Source: Polyangiaceae bacterium
GTDB lineage: Bacteria > Myxococcota_A > Polyangia > Polyangiales > Polyangiaceae
Assembly (NCBI GenBank): GCA_041389725.1
Contig: JAWKRG010000002.1
Location: 434,001 to 498,000, forward strand
DNA: 64,000 nt
Reading direction: 5' to 3'
Part shown: piece after piece, positions 6,894 through 15,860 of the stretch
Layout of the letters: the number at the start of each line of letters is the position of its first letter
Position numbering within the stretch: the first letter of the stretch is position 1
Translations under genes and position numbers: made by a program
The notes under the pieces: generated by a model
The model's database searches: none
The model's input: only the letters and a program-made list of their open reading frames with translations
Told to the model about the DNA's origin: nothing

Positions 6894-8194
6894 GCGATCC
6901 CCTCCAGCGCCCGCTCCACGATGGTGTTGCAGTGACGCAGGGCGTGCTCCAAATCGAAACAACGCCCGAGTTCGTCTTGGTTCAAGTGTTTGCCGATCTC
7001 CGCGTCCCCGCGCAGCAGCTCCAGGAGCTCGCCCTCGCCAGCGAAGGCGCGCATGGCGTGGCGCTGCACCATCTCGTAGGCCTGCTGACGGCCCAAGCCT
7101 TTGTCCACCAGTGCCAGCAGCACTGCCTCACTGAAGTACAGGCCTTTGCCTTGGCGCAGGGTCTCATGCATGCGCTCTTCGTAGACCACCAACCCGTCGA
7201 CCAGGCCCGTTGCGCGATCGAGCATGAAGGCCAGAGTAGTAGTCACGTCCGGCGCGATCATGCGTTCCACGCTGGAGTGGGAGATGTCTCGTTCGTGCCA
7301 CAAGACGACGTTCTCCAGCGCGGGCGCGACGGCGGCGCGCACCACTCGCGACAGTCCGCAAAGGTTCTCGCTCAGCACGGGATTGCGCTTGTGCGGCATC
7401 GCGCTCGAGCCCTTTTGGCCGGCGGTGAAGCGTTCCTCGGCCTCGCCAACCTCGGTGCGCTGGAGGTGCCGCACGTTGGTGGCGAGGCGCTCGATGGCGG
7501 CGGCCATGAGCGCCATGGCACTGAACAAGGCGGCGTGGCGATCCCGCGCCACCACTTGCGTCGACACGGTTTCGGCGGCGAGCCCCAGGCTACCGAGGGC
7601 GGTGGCTTCGATATTCGGCGTCAGGTGCGCGTAGGTGCCGACCGCGCCCGCGATCTTGCCCACCGCGATCTCTTGACGCGCCACTTCGAGGCGCCTGCGA
7701 GCGCGCCGCACCTCGGCGCAATGCCCCGCGAGCACCACGCCGAAGGTGACGGGCTCGGCTTGAATGCCGTGGGACCGCCCCAGGGTGGGCGTGGCCGCGT
7801 GCTGTCGCGCGCGCTTGGCCAGCGCCGCTTCGAGGCCTTTGCTGCGTTGAAGAATCGCGTCCGTCGCTCGCACGAGCAACAGCGCGAAGCTGGTGTCCAG
7901 GACGTCGCTGGAAGTCATGCCGCGGTGCAGGTACTTCGCCGGCGCTCCGGCCAGACCTTCCACGTGAGTCAAGAATGCGATCACGTCATGCTTGGTGCGC
8001 TTCTCGATTTCTTCGATGGCGGCCGGGTCGAGCTGCAATCCCTGCCCGCGAATGCTCTCTGCAGTGCCCCCGGGCACGAGCCCCTCGGTTTCCATTGCGG
8101 CACAGGCCGCCAGTTCGACCTCCAACCAAGTGGCGTAGCGCGTAGCGTCCGACCACAGCTCACGGAAATCTGCCGGTGTGTAGCGGGGAATCAT
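6890..8194 (-). CDS. purB: Adenylosuccinate lyase
   Basis: Enzyme of purine synthesis acting twice: SAICAR to AICAR plus fumarate, and adenylosuccinate to AMP plus fumarate. 434 residues, the usual length of the bacterial short form. The fumarase/ASL superfamily signature GSSAMPHKRNP is present around residue 265-275 and carries the catalytic serine loop; the upstream MTSSDVLDTSFAL and TLGRSHGIQAEPVTFG blocks supply the other active-site regions. It begins at ATG 8194 with only a weak Shine-Dalgarno. It is the first gene of an operon whose two followers start inside its stop or each other's stop codon (GTGA, ATGA), an unusual partnership for purB. Confidence 0.96.
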   Translation of the reverse strand: MIPRYTPADFRELWSDATRYATWLEVELAACAAMETEGLVPGGTAESIRGQGLQLDPAAIEEIEKRTKHDVIAFLTHVEGLAGAPAKYLHRGMTSSDVLDTSFALLLVRATDAILQRSKGLEAALAKRARQHAATPTLGRSHGIQAEPVTFGVVLAGHCAEVRRARRRLEVARQEIAVGKIAGAVGTYAHLTPNIEATALGSLGLAAETVSTQVVARDRHAALFSAMALMAAAIERLATNVRHLQRTEVGEAEERFTAGQKGSSAMPHKRNPVLSENLCGLSRVVRAAVAPALENVVLWHERDISHSSVERMIAPDVTTTLAFMLDRATGLVDGLVVYEERMHETLRQGKGLYFSEAVLLALVDKGLGRQQAYEMVQRHAMRAFAGEGELLELLRGDAEIGKHLNQDELGRCFDLEHALRHCNTIVERALEGIA

Positions 8195-8272
8195 GACAGG
8201 CGAGGCCTAAGACAGCCTGCGCTCGGGCGCTAGGGCCCATGCGCCGCGCCAGCCGCGCCGCGCCCGCGCCCT

Positions 8273-11200
8273 TCAGCGGCCGCGACTCACCAGGGTTCCC
8301 GATTGCGAATACACCTCGAGGGGCACCTCCGCGTTCGGGTCGAAACGGCAGCTCATCGTGCGCGCCTGGTAGCGCGCGCCACTGCTGTCGCGCCGGAAAA
8401 GCCACGACGGCTCGCTGTCGTCCAAGATCACCAGCGCGCGCTCCTGTGCGCCGGTACCATCCGTGCCCTCCAAGGCAATGCCCTCGGCGTCCAGAGCCGC
8501 GACGCACGCGCCTTGCGTCTGCCCGTTGCTCGCTGCGTGCATCACCGCGCGCGCCGTGAGCAGCACCCGCAGCGGCTCCGTGGCGTCGTTGACCACGACG
8601 GGGTGGCGAGTGCCGGGTTGATACGGCACGACCAGGCGCGGCGTGTCTTTGCGAATCACCGCGCCACAACTCCGCGGCGGATCGGCACTGTCGCTCAGCA
8701 TGGGAACCGCAATGGGCGCTTCGACGGCCGGGCCGCTCGCCGCGAAAGGAAACAAATACGCCACGTGCGCTTCCCCTTGCGGGTCGTAGGTCATCAAGTG
8801 CAGCGCGGCCTTCCCACCTACGTAGGCGAGATCCTTCGCTTGAGTCATGCCAAACGCACCAGCCTTCGGCAGCCCCGTCGTGAACGCGGCGCTCTCCCCT
8901 CCAGGACGCGCGACTTGCACGACGGCCCCGTCGTCCGACATCCGCACGAACACGTTGGATCCGCCGATGCGCACGACCTCCGCAACTCGCGAAGAGAAGC
9001 TCGAGGTTGGCCAGGTGACGTCGTTGACTTCACCGACCCTGCGACCGTCCAGGAAGTAGGTCTTCTGCGACCTGCCGCGCGCGTGCGGGCGCACGAAGAT
9101 ACCACCTTGGGCAACGCTGAGCAGATCCACGTTGGCACGCTGAGCGGCGGTAGAAGCGCGACTGTAGTCCCCAGGCACGTAGGGCCCCGCGTCCCCGATG
9201 GCACCGCGGCCGCTACGCGGCTCCAGGAAGTTTTCCCACGCGACTTCCACTCCCGCCAGAGAGGCCTTGCCCGTGGACTCGGGAGCCTTGTAGCGAAGCG
9301 CGGCCACGCCTTCGACCTGAGTCGAGGTGTAGAGCGCGTAGCCCGCGGCGCGTGCGACTGGCGCCAGGAGGGCGGTGGAGTCGACGCGGCCCTTGCCGCC
9401 TCGGGCGACGGACACCACGCGCGCAGAAGCACTGGCGTCCTCGCGCGCGAGTGCGAACCACAGCACCTTGCCGATCGACGCTTGGTTTGCATTGGGAGGC
9501 TCCGCCACCCCTTGCAGGTCGACCCAATCCCCCTCGCCCAGCGTACAGCTGATCGTCTGGCGCACTCGTCGCTCGAGAAAGCGCTGATCGCGGCCGCCGC
9601 TCGGAGCCAGGACGCCCAGATCGTCGTCCCCCTGGCCACGCCATCCAATGCGCGACAGCTCCTCGCCCAAGGTGCAGCCCAACGCCGTGCAGGCGAGGGG
9701 CATCTCGCAGCTCGAGTCTCCCGGGCACACGTCGAGGGGCAAGCGACCCACGGGCTGCCAACTGCTGCCGCCATCCAAGGACTCCCACACGCGCTGGGAA
9801 CCGGGGTCCACCGCCAAGGCTCGGGTGCCGCTGGCGCCAATCAGGCGCGCTTCCGTCGGTGCGCGTGAGAGCTGAACCAAGCGCCCCTCGTCATCTGCGA
9901 TGGCCAAGGTCCGTTGCGATCCGCTGCGGAAGATGATCGACAGGCTGCCATCGTCTCCCACGGAAAAATCTTCCACGCGTGCGCCGGACCCGCTGCGCGG
10001 CGGACGCGCGAAGTGCATGGGTTCTTCGTCGTCATCCACACCGGCAGAATCCGCCACCAGCTCGGGAACTTCCTGACCTTCGAAGGACCGCCCCCCGTCT
10101 CGAGAGACGTAGATGCCGAAGCCAGTGCCTTTGGTGCGCTTGCCGATGGCGTAGATGTGACGACCGTCGGGAGAGACTGCCAGAGACTGCGCGACCTTCT
10201 CCAAGGCTGGCGTGGCGGAGAGCGCCATTTCGTAGCCCGGCTCGTCGCCAGCGCCACCGTCTTCACCACGCGCGTCGTCGCGCACCACCTTGACTGCACG
10301 CTTGAGCCGCTTCGACGCGCCCGCGTCGAGCTCGGCGCGACGCCGATAGTAGACGCCATACGGGCTACAGCCACGCGCGCGCGCGCTGGGCGGACAGATG
10401 CCACTGACGACGATCTGTCCGCCGGCGGCGACCACGAAGGACAGCTCGACCAGCTTGCCGATCAAGACCTCGTCGTCGCGCTCCCAACTCTTGCCAGCGT
10501 CCTCGCTCAGGTAAAGCTCGAGTTCCTGCGCCGCCCCGACGTTGCGGCGGGAACACACCATGGCCAAGTGCTGCCCCAGCCCGGCGAGGCGTAGCGAACG
10601 GCAGCCCTTGGCCACTTCGAGGGGTTCGCCCTTCAACGGTCCGTCGAAGGCACCTCGCTGCAGCTCCCACCCGCTCCCCTTCGAGTTGCTCTTGGCAACG
10701 ACCTCCAAGTAGCTCGAACCGAGCAGCAGTGCGCGTCCCGAGAGCAGTGCCGTGGCGCTCGGTCCCCTGGGTGGCGGCTTCGTCAGCTGGAATCGCTGTC
10801 GCCCAGGGATCGATGGCACGCTCTCGACGCCGCTCTTGGGGCTGTAGCGCCGCGGGCCGAGCGCCGTGTCCACATAGATGTCGTTGGGACCATGTCGCTG
10901 CAATGCAGCGGCGCCGATTGGTCGCAGAGTCGACGGCTTCCAGGTTGCGCCAGCGTCCGAGCTGATGAACCAGGCCTCGGGAACGGCGAGCGCCAGACCG
11001 TGCTTGGCCTCACCGATCTCCACGTCCACGAAGCGGGTCTTGTCGGGTCCGACATCCTGCCAGGTTGCGCCACCGTCTTCGGAGCGCACGAGCTTCTGGC
11101 CACGCGTCACGCCGACGATCACCCCCGCCGCCGCACTCATGGTCGCAAGCCGATCCAACGGCGCGCTGGAGCGCACGAAGGGCCCCAGCGGCGTTTCCGA

Positions 11201-11581
11201 TTCGTAGCTAGTGCCGCCTTGGCCCACGAAGACGAAGCGGTCCTCCCGCTTCATCACGAATACGATGCGCTCCGGAGCCAACCGAGCCGCAGCGGAGACT
11301 CGTCCGGCCTTCTTGTCCGCGAGCCAGCGCTCACCGCGATCCCCAGCGAGCAGAATGGCGCCCTTCGGCAAGTCCAGACGCGCACCCAGGCTGGCCTCCT
11401 TGGACGGGTGGTAGCGCCAAGTCGCCGGGGACTTGAAGGTCGCAGCCGCGGACGGGGCTTCGAGTAGCGAGGGCCGGCGGCTGGGTGGCGCTCCGCTCTT
11501 GGTGCAGGAGAGCGCGCCGGTCGCGGCCAGGCTGCCCAACCCGAGGAGGGCGACCAGCACTGAACGAATCCGCGGAACCAT
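8273..11581 (-). CDS. Large secreted protein with Asp-box (BNR/VPS10-like) propeller repeats
   Basis: About 1102 residues. Two ATGs stand in tandem (11584, 11581); the second is better spaced from GAGG upstream. The N-terminus is a signal peptide ending in ATGALSCTKSG, so Cys may be lipidated although the lipobox is imperfect. At least five Asp-box motifs are visible: SEDGGATW, SSDAGATW, SEDAGKSW, SRDGGRSF and SLDGGSSW, the hallmark of beta-propellers of the sialidase, VPS10 or Ycf48 type. They cluster in the first two thirds; the last third is beta-rich with unclear class. No catalytic sialidase residues could be assigned, so a binding or scaffold role is more likely than an enzyme. It lies between the metallophosphoesterase gene and purB on the same strand. 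Confidence 0.75.
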   Translation of the reverse strand: MVPRIRSVLVALLGLGSLAATGALSCTKSGAPPSRRPSLLEAPSAAATFKSPATWRYHPSKEASLGARLDLPKGAILLAGDRGERWLADKKAGRVSAAARLAPERIVFVMKREDRFVFVGQGGTSYESETPLGPFVRSSAPLDRLATMSAAAGVIVGVTRGQKLVRSEDGGATWQDVGPDKTRFVDVEIGEAKHGLALAVPEAWFISSDAGATWKPSTLRPIGAAALQRHGPNDIYVDTALGPRRYSPKSGVESVPSIPGRQRFQLTKPPPRGPSATALLSGRALLLGSSYLEVVAKSNSKGSGWELQRGAFDGPLKGEPLEVAKGCRSLRLAGLGQHLAMVCSRRNVGAAQELELYLSEDAGKSWERDDEVLIGKLVELSFVVAAGGQIVVSGICPPSARARGCSPYGVYYRRRAELDAGASKRLKRAVKVVRDDARGEDGGAGDEPGYEMALSATPALEKVAQSLAVSPDGRHIYAIGKRTKGTGFGIYVSRDGGRSFEGQEVPELVADSAGVDDDEEPMHFARPPRSGSGARVEDFSVGDDGSLSIIFRSGSQRTLAIADDEGRLVQLSRAPTEARLIGASGTRALAVDPGSQRVWESLDGGSSWQPVGRLPLDVCPGDSSCEMPLACTALGCTLGEELSRIGWRGQGDDDLGVLAPSGGRDQRFLERRVRQTISCTLGEGDWVDLQGVAEPPNANQASIGKVLWFALAREDASASARVVSVARGGKGRVDSTALLAPVARAAGYALYTSTQVEGVAALRYKAPESTGKASLAGVEVAWENFLEPRSGRGAIGDAGPYVPGDYSRASTAAQRANVDLLSVAQGGIFVRPHARGRSQKTYFLDGRRVGEVNDVTWPTSSFSSRVAEVVRIGGSNVFVRMSDDGAVVQVARPGGESAAFTTGLPKAGAFGMTQAKDLAYVGGKAALHLMTYDPQGEAHVAYLFPFAASGPAVEAPIAVPMLSDSADPPRSCGAVIRKDTPRLVVPYQPGTRHPVVVNDATEPLRVLLTARAVMHAASNGQTQGACVAALDAEGIALEGTDGTGAQERALVILDDSEPSWLFRRDSSGARYQARTMSCRFDPNAEVPLEVYSQSGTLVSRGR

Positions 11582-11614
11582 CATGCCTCAGTAGGAATGC
11601 TAGTGCCGTACCTG

Positions 11615-11635
11615 CGAATTCCCAATCGGAATTCG
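11615..11635. promoter_or_regulatory. 8-bp inverted repeat upstream of the Asp-box gene
   Basis: CGAATTCC-CAATC-GGAATTCG forms a perfect 8-bp inverted repeat with a five-base spacer, in the 62-bp gap between the metallophosphoesterase stop and the start of the large secreted protein. It is AT-richer than its surroundings and sits about 35 bases from that start, as an operator would. No following T-run supports a terminator. Confidence 0.4.
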
Positions 11636-11643
11636 GGCTACGC

Positions 11644-12789
11644 CTAGGACTCCGGGTGAGGGTCGGAGCGTGTGCCTTCTGCCCGCATCAGCGTGATGCA
11701 GGAGATCTCTGGCCGGATCCCCAGGCGAATGGGAGGCCCCGTGGTGCCGAGGCCCGCGCTGACGTGCAGGCGCCCCCTGTCGTCACCAAAGGAGCCACGG
11801 GGATGCTGCCCCAACATGCGGGCGAGATTCAGCCACTTCGCCAAACCCGGGACCGCGAACTGTCCACCGTGCGTATGACCGCTCAGGGTCAGTCTCGCCC
11901 CCTTTTTCACTGCCTCGTCGAAGAACCGCGGGTAGTGGCTGAGAAGCACGGTGAAATTGGCTCGCGCCGCGCTCAAGGTGACAGACAAGTCGTCCTTACC
12001 GGTGTACGCATCATCGAGACCCGCGAACTGCAGCGCCTGGCCTTCGCGCTCGATGCACAGGTGGGAGTTCTTCAGCACGCGCACGCCCCGCGCCTGCAGA
12101 TCGCGTGTCAGCGCGTCGTTGTCCCACTGATCGTGATTCCCCATCACGACCAGCACGCCGTCGCGTGCGCGCAACTCACCGACGACGCGAGCCGCGTCGG
12201 CGTAGAACGAGGTGCCTGCCGTCACCAGATCGCCAGTGACCACGATCACGTCTGCGTTCAGGTCGTTGGCAAGCGCGACCCACTGTAGGCCACGCTCGAC
12301 GCGGTCGTAGCTGCCCACGTGGAGATCCGTGAGCTGCGCGATGCGATAGCCGTCAAAGGCCCGCGGCAGATCGGAAAAGGACAGCGCGACCCGTTCGATG
12401 CGAACGCGTCGCCGGGTGACGTAGGTGCCCCAGAGCGCCACGCAAAGCCCAAGGCCGTAGGCAGCTGCGGCGGTCGCGGGCAGGGCTGCGAGCGGAGACA
12501 CAACCCCAAGCGACAGGGTCGCCCCCGCGGTCACTGGCCAGAACACCAGGCCAAGGGCGGCGCCGAACCAATGCGCGAACAGCGGCTCGTCGACGAGCCG
12601 CGTCAACCAACGCGGGCGGGGTTGGTCATGGCCGAGACGCTGCAACCGGAGGGCAACTGCTAGCCAAAGGCCAACGCCGAGGGCGACGCCAACGACACCG
12701 AACGCATGCGCCAAGGCCGCCCCGGGCAGAACGTGGAAGGCGGCCGTCAGCGCATGCGCGACCAGGATGAAGCGAGTGCGGCGCCTCAT
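11644..12789 (-). CDS. Membrane-anchored calcineurin-type metallophosphoesterase
   Basis: 381 residues. The first ~115 are hydrophobic with several predicted membrane helices (LGVGLWLAVAL, LPATAAAAYGLGLCVALWG). The rest is a calcineurin-like phosphoesterase with all metal motifs in order: AQLTDLHVGS, VVTGDLV, VVMGNHDQWDND, LLSHYP and SGHTHGGQ. This arrangement matches the YaeI/YkuE family, bacterial inner-membrane phosphodiesterases, some of which hydrolyse lipid-linked UDP-sugars. Substrate here is unknown. It lies a few bases from the thioredoxin gene on the same strand (12 bases between trxA stop and this start) and may share its transcript. Confidence 0.88.
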   Translation of the reverse strand: MRRRTRFILVAHALTAAFHVLPGAALAHAFGVVGVALGVGLWLAVALRLQRLGHDQPRPRWLTRLVDEPLFAHWFGAALGLVFWPVTAGATLSLGVVSPLAALPATAAAAYGLGLCVALWGTYVTRRRVRIERVALSFSDLPRAFDGYRIAQLTDLHVGSYDRVERGLQWVALANDLNADVIVVTGDLVTAGTSFYADAARVVGELRARDGVLVVMGNHDQWDNDALTRDLQARGVRVLKNSHLCIEREGQALQFAGLDDAYTGKDDLSVTLSAARANFTVLLSHYPRFFDEAVKKGARLTLSGHTHGGQFAVPGLAKWLNLARMLGQHPRGSFGDDRGRLHVSAGLGTTGPPIRLGIRPEISCITLMRAEGTRSDPHPES

Positions 12790-12801
12790 GCCGCAGCGTC
12801 G

Positions 12802-13125
12802 TCAGACGCCGACGAGTTCCTTGAGCTTCGCCTTGGTGGTGACGCCCACGTGCTGGCCCGAGCGCTCACCGTTCTTGAACACCATGACGGTCGGAACGCC
12901 GCGGATGCCGTACTTCCCAGCGGTCACCGGCGACTCGTCGATGTCCACCTTGCCGACCTTGACCGCGCCATGCAGCTCTTCCGCGAGCTGATCCACGATC
13001 GGTGCCAGCGCTTTGCACGGACCGCACCAGGTGGCCGTGAAGTCGACCAAAACCGGCTGAGAGCTGTTGATGACCTCGGAGTCGAAGTTGAGGTCGTTGA
13101 ACACGTGCACTTTGTCGGATGCCAT
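12802..13125 (-). CDS. trxA: Thioredoxin
   Basis: 107 residues, the canonical size. ATWCGPCKALAP places the redox pair at Cys34 and Cys37. VDFTATWCGPC, KVDIDESPV and the cis-proline segment YGIRGVPTVMVFKNGE follow the family exactly. ATG 13125 is chosen: the in-frame upstream extension to 13470 would read through the divergent DAHP-synthase start, while GAAGGTGA lies just before 13125. Cytoplasmic protein-disulfide reductant. The 178-bp gap to aroF contains the divergent promoters; no clear -35/-10 pair stands out. Confidence 0.96.
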   Translation of the reverse strand: MASDKVHVFNDLNFDSEVINSSQPVLVDFTATWCGPCKALAPIVDQLAEELHGAVKVGKVDIDESPVTAGKYGIRGVPTVMVFKNGERSGQHVGVTTKAKLKELVGV

Positions 13126-13303
13126 TTCACCTTCTCGCGAGTGAGGGGATGGGGAACATAATCCGCGGCGCGCACTTCGCAAAGGCCGCTGCCGCACCGC
13201 TGCGGCCCTCGAGGGCAAAAGCCGCGCGAATTCGCGGCTCTGGCGGGTTCGACGGCTCCGCGACGCCCGGCGAAGCATGCTAAAGGAGGCAGCAGGAGCC
13301 CCC

Positions 13304-14332
13304 ATGCTGATCGTGATGGCGTCGGATGCGACGCCCGACCAAATCCACGCCGTATCGGATCGAGTTCGCGAACTGGGTCTGACCCCAAACGAGATCCCGG
13401 GCGCGGTTCGCATCGCCATCGGCATCACCGGCAATACCTCGGCCCTGGATCCCGGGCTGTTCAACCGCATGGCGGGCGTACAGGAGGCCGTGGCGGTCAG
13501 TCGCCCCTACAAGCTCGTGAGCCGGGAAGTCAAACCCGATGACACCGTGATCGAGGTTCGTGGCGTGCGTATCGGCGGCGGCAGCCTGACCGTGATGGCG
13601 GGCCCCTGCTCCGTCGAGACCCGCGAGCAGACCTTGACCACCGCCGAGCACGTGCACCAGCACGGCGCAACGGTGTTGCGTGGCGGCGCATTCAAGCCAA
13701 GAACGAGCCCCTACGACTTCCAAGGGCTGCGCGAAGAGGGGCTCCGCTTGCTGGCGGAAGCGCGAGAACTCACGGGCATGCCAGTCATCACCGAGGTCAA
13801 GGACACGGAGACCTTGCCAAAGGTCTGTGAGTTCGCCGACATCTTGCAGATCGGCGCCCGCAACATGCAGAACTTCTCGCTATTGGAGGCCGTGGGTGGT
13901 TCGGGAAAGCCCGTGATGCTCAAGCGCGGCATGTCCAGCACCGTCAAAGAGTGGCTGATGGCCGCGGAGTACATCGTCTCCCAGGGCAACTATCAGGTCA
14001 TCCTCTGTGAACGCGGGATTCGTACTTTCGAGACCTTCACTCGCAACACGTTGGATCTGGGCGTGGTTCCTTTGGTCAAGGCCGTGACGCACTTGCCCGT
14101 CGTGGTGGACCCATCCCACGGCACGGGCGTCGCCCGCGCGGTCGGCCCGATGGCGCGAGCCGCCGTCGCTGCGGGGGTGGATGGGCTGATGCTCGAGGTG
14201 CATCCGCAACCCGCCAAGGCGTTGTCGGACGGCCCGCAGGCGCTGACTTTCGCCAATTTTGCCGCGCTCATGGCAGAAATCCGCCGCGTGGCTGCAGCGG
14301 TGGATCAGCCCCTGGGCAGCGGCGATGCGTAG
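13304..14332 (+). CDS. aroF: 3-deoxy-7-phosphoheptulonate synthase (DAHP synthase, class I beta)
   Basis: First enzyme of the shikimate pathway, condensing PEP and erythrose 4-phosphate. 342 residues from ATG 13304 (MLIVMASDATPDQI), preceded by GGAG at good spacing; an upstream ATG 13277 is less likely. The N-terminal ~85 residues form the ferredoxin-like regulatory domain of the Thermotoga-type enzyme, followed by the barrel: VMAGPCSVETREQ, RGGAFKPRTSPYDFQG, EVKDTETL, QIGARNMQNF, MLKRGMSST, VDPSHGTG and LMLEVHPQP. This type is typically feedback-inhibited by Tyr or Phe through the ferredoxin-like domain. Its stop overlaps the next gene by eight bases, so the two are co-transcribed. Confidence 0.95.
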   Translation: MLIVMASDATPDQIHAVSDRVRELGLTPNEIPGAVRIAIGITGNTSALDPGLFNRMAGVQEAVAVSRPYKLVSREVKPDDTVIEVRGVRIGGGSLTVMAGPCSVETREQTLTTAEHVHQHGATVLRGGAFKPRTSPYDFQGLREEGLRLLAEARELTGMPVITEVKDTETLPKVCEFADILQIGARNMQNFSLLEAVGGSGKPVMLKRGMSSTVKEWLMAAEYIVSQGNYQVILCERGIRTFETFTRNTLDLGVVPLVKAVTHLPVVVDPSHGTGVARAVGPMARAAVAAGVDGLMLEVHPQPAKALSDGPQALTFANFAALMAEIRRVAAAVDQPLGSGDA

Positions 14333-15038
14333 GGACGACGACAGTGTCTTTGCGCCTCGACCCTGGGGAGCCGAGCCCTGGCCTCCGGGCTGGACGGCGC
14401 AAGGCGTGATCGATGCCCTGGAGCCTTTGGTGCTGGGCCAGCGCGCGCAACGCATTCGGGAGGTGATCGATCAGCGCATCGACTCGGTGACGCTGCTGAT
14501 GGACGCACCTTACGATCCCCACAATGGCGCCGCGATCATGCGCAGTGCGGACGCCTTTGGCTTGCATCGCGTGCACGTGATCCCACACGATGACGGCTTT
14601 TTGATCTCCAGCAACGTGGCGAAGGGCACCGAACGCTGGCTCGATCTGGTCCACCACGAGTCGGCCGGGGCTGCCGTGGAGCACTTGAGGTCCGCCGGCT
14701 ACACCCTCGTCACCACTCACCCGCGGGGAGACATGATCCCCGAGGACCTGCAGCGCCTCCCACGGGTCGCGCTGGTGCTCGGCAACGAGCACGACGGCAT
14801 TCGCGCGGCCTTGAGCCAAGCGGCGAGAAGCAGCGTGCGCATCGAAATGCGCGGCTTCGTGGAGAGCTTGAACGTGAGCGTGTCGGCAGCGATCCTCCTA
14901 CGCGCCGCCACCCGGGGTCGGACTGGAGACCTTCCCTCGGAAGCGCGACGTAGACTCTACGCGCAGGGCCTCCATCGCACCGTGGCACGCGCCGACGACG
15001 TCCTTCGCGCGTTGCCTCGCCCCGCCAGCAGCGCCTGA
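14325..15038 (+). CDS. trmH: TrmH-type tRNA (guanosine-2'-O-)-methyltransferase
   Basis: SPOUT-class SAM-dependent enzyme; bacterial TrmH makes Gm18 in tRNA. 237 residues from ATG 14325, inside the last codons of aroF. The three SpoU motifs are present: PYDPHNGAAIMRSADAFG (motif 1 Asn/Arg), RVALVLGNEHDGI (motif 2) and GFVESLNVSVSAAILLRA (motif 3, the knotted SAM site). The N-terminus (IDALEPLVLGQRAQRIREVI) and the C-terminal helix are of the TrmH rather than the RlmB type. The unusual eight-base overlap with aroF implies coupled translation of otherwise unrelated functions. Confidence 0.9.
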   Translation: MRRDDDSVFAPRPWGAEPWPPGWTAQGVIDALEPLVLGQRAQRIREVIDQRIDSVTLLMDAPYDPHNGAAIMRSADAFGLHRVHVIPHDDGFLISSNVAKGTERWLDLVHHESAGAAVEHLRSAGYTLVTTHPRGDMIPEDLQRLPRVALVLGNEHDGIRAALSQAARSSVRIEMRGFVESLNVSVSAAILLRAATRGRTGDLPSEARRRLYAQGLHRTVARADDVLRALPRPASSA

Positions 15039-15160
15039 GTGACGTGCGCGCGGCAGCGTTGGGGGCGACGCTCGAACTGCCTGAAAGCGTTGAACAATCC
15101 CCCCGGGCGTGTGTTCTTGCCGAATTGCAGCCGGCGGGTTAGCGTGCGCGCCGCATCGTC

Positions 15161-15517
15161 ATGGCAAGGATAGGTTCGGACGCTAGCGTCATTGGCGCAA
15201 AAACGGAGGTCTCCGGGCGAGTGAGCGGACGGGGGCCGCTGCGCATCGAAGGCAAGGTCAACGGCGACGTTTCCGTGGACGGCAACTTGGAGCTGTGCGC
15301 GGGTGCCAGCGTGGACGGCGACATCGCCGCTGCGAGCCTGGAGCTGGCGGGGAACCTGCAGGGCGACGCCAAGTGTTCCGGAGCAATCGTCATCCGCGCC
15401 GGGGCAGAGGTGAAGGGGGACCTGGTCGGAGCCAGCGTGAGCATCGAGGCCGGATCCGTGGTCGACGTGCGTTTGGACACGGAGTTCGAGCTCGACTTCA
15501 GCAGGGCGCGCCGCTAG
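15161..15517 (+). CDS. Bactofilin-type polymer-forming protein (first of three)
   Basis: 118 residues made almost entirely of short glycine-turned beta-strands in a regular 6-residue rhythm (GPLRIEGKVNGDVSVDG, LELAGNLQGDAKCSGAIVIR), the right-handed beta-helix of bactofilins. Bactofilins polymerise without nucleotide and scaffold chromosome-segregation or cell-wall factors in myxobacteria. Its ends are short, so it is nearly a bare core. ATG 15161 has no strong Shine-Dalgarno. A 122-bp gap separates it from trmH and presumably holds the operon promoter; a loose TTGAAC near 15090 is the only hint. Confidence 0.88.
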   Translation: MARIGSDASVIGAKTEVSGRVSGRGPLRIEGKVNGDVSVDGNLELCAGASVDGDIAAASLELAGNLQGDAKCSGAIVIRAGAEVKGDLVGASVSIEAGSVVDVRLDTEFELDFSRARR

Positions 15518-15537
15518 CGCCCATCAGGAGCGATTGA

Positions 15538-15852
15538 ATGGCAAGCACTGTGATAGGAGAAGGTCTGACCATCGAGGGCGACGTCACCGGCGAGGAGGAA
15601 TTCGTCATCCACGGAACGGTGCGCGGTGCACTGACCACCTCGGGTCCAGTCCAAGTCAGCCAAAGTGGTGTCGTGGAGGCCGACGTGAGCGGCAGCTCCC
15701 TCGTCATCGCCGGCAAAGTCACGGGCAACGCCACGGCGCGAGACCGCGTCGACATCCAATCCGGCGGGCGCTTGTTGGGGGACGTGAAAGCGTCCCGTTT
15801 GACCATTGCTGACGGCGCGTCCTTCAAGGGCAGCGTCGACATGGACGTGTGA
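15538..15852 (+). CDS. Bactofilin-type polymer-forming protein (second of three)
   Basis: 104 residues of the same beta-helical rhythm (LTIEGDVTGEEEFVIHGTVR, LVIAGKVTGNATARDRVDI). ATG 15538 is preceded by AGGAG eight bases away, the clearest ribosome-binding site of the three bactofilins. The N-terminal segment (MASTVIGEGLTIEGDVTGEE) resembles the start of BacM/BacA proteins, and there is essentially no C-terminal tail. It follows the first bactofilin after 20 bases and precedes the third with its stop next to that gene's ribosome-binding site, so the three are co-translated and could copolymerise. Confidence 0.88.
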   Translation: MASTVIGEGLTIEGDVTGEEEFVIHGTVRGALTTSGPVQVSQSGVVEADVSGSSLVIAGKVTGNATARDRVDIQSGGRLLGDVKASRLTIADGASFKGSVDMDV

Positions 15853-15860
15853 GGACGACG

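Noticed and set aside
6932..8233. 433-residue plus-strand open frame
   Set aside because: Exact mirror of purB; no family motif and no ribosome-binding site.
8303..9868. 521-residue plus-strand open frame
   Set aside because: Antisense of the Asp-box protein gene.
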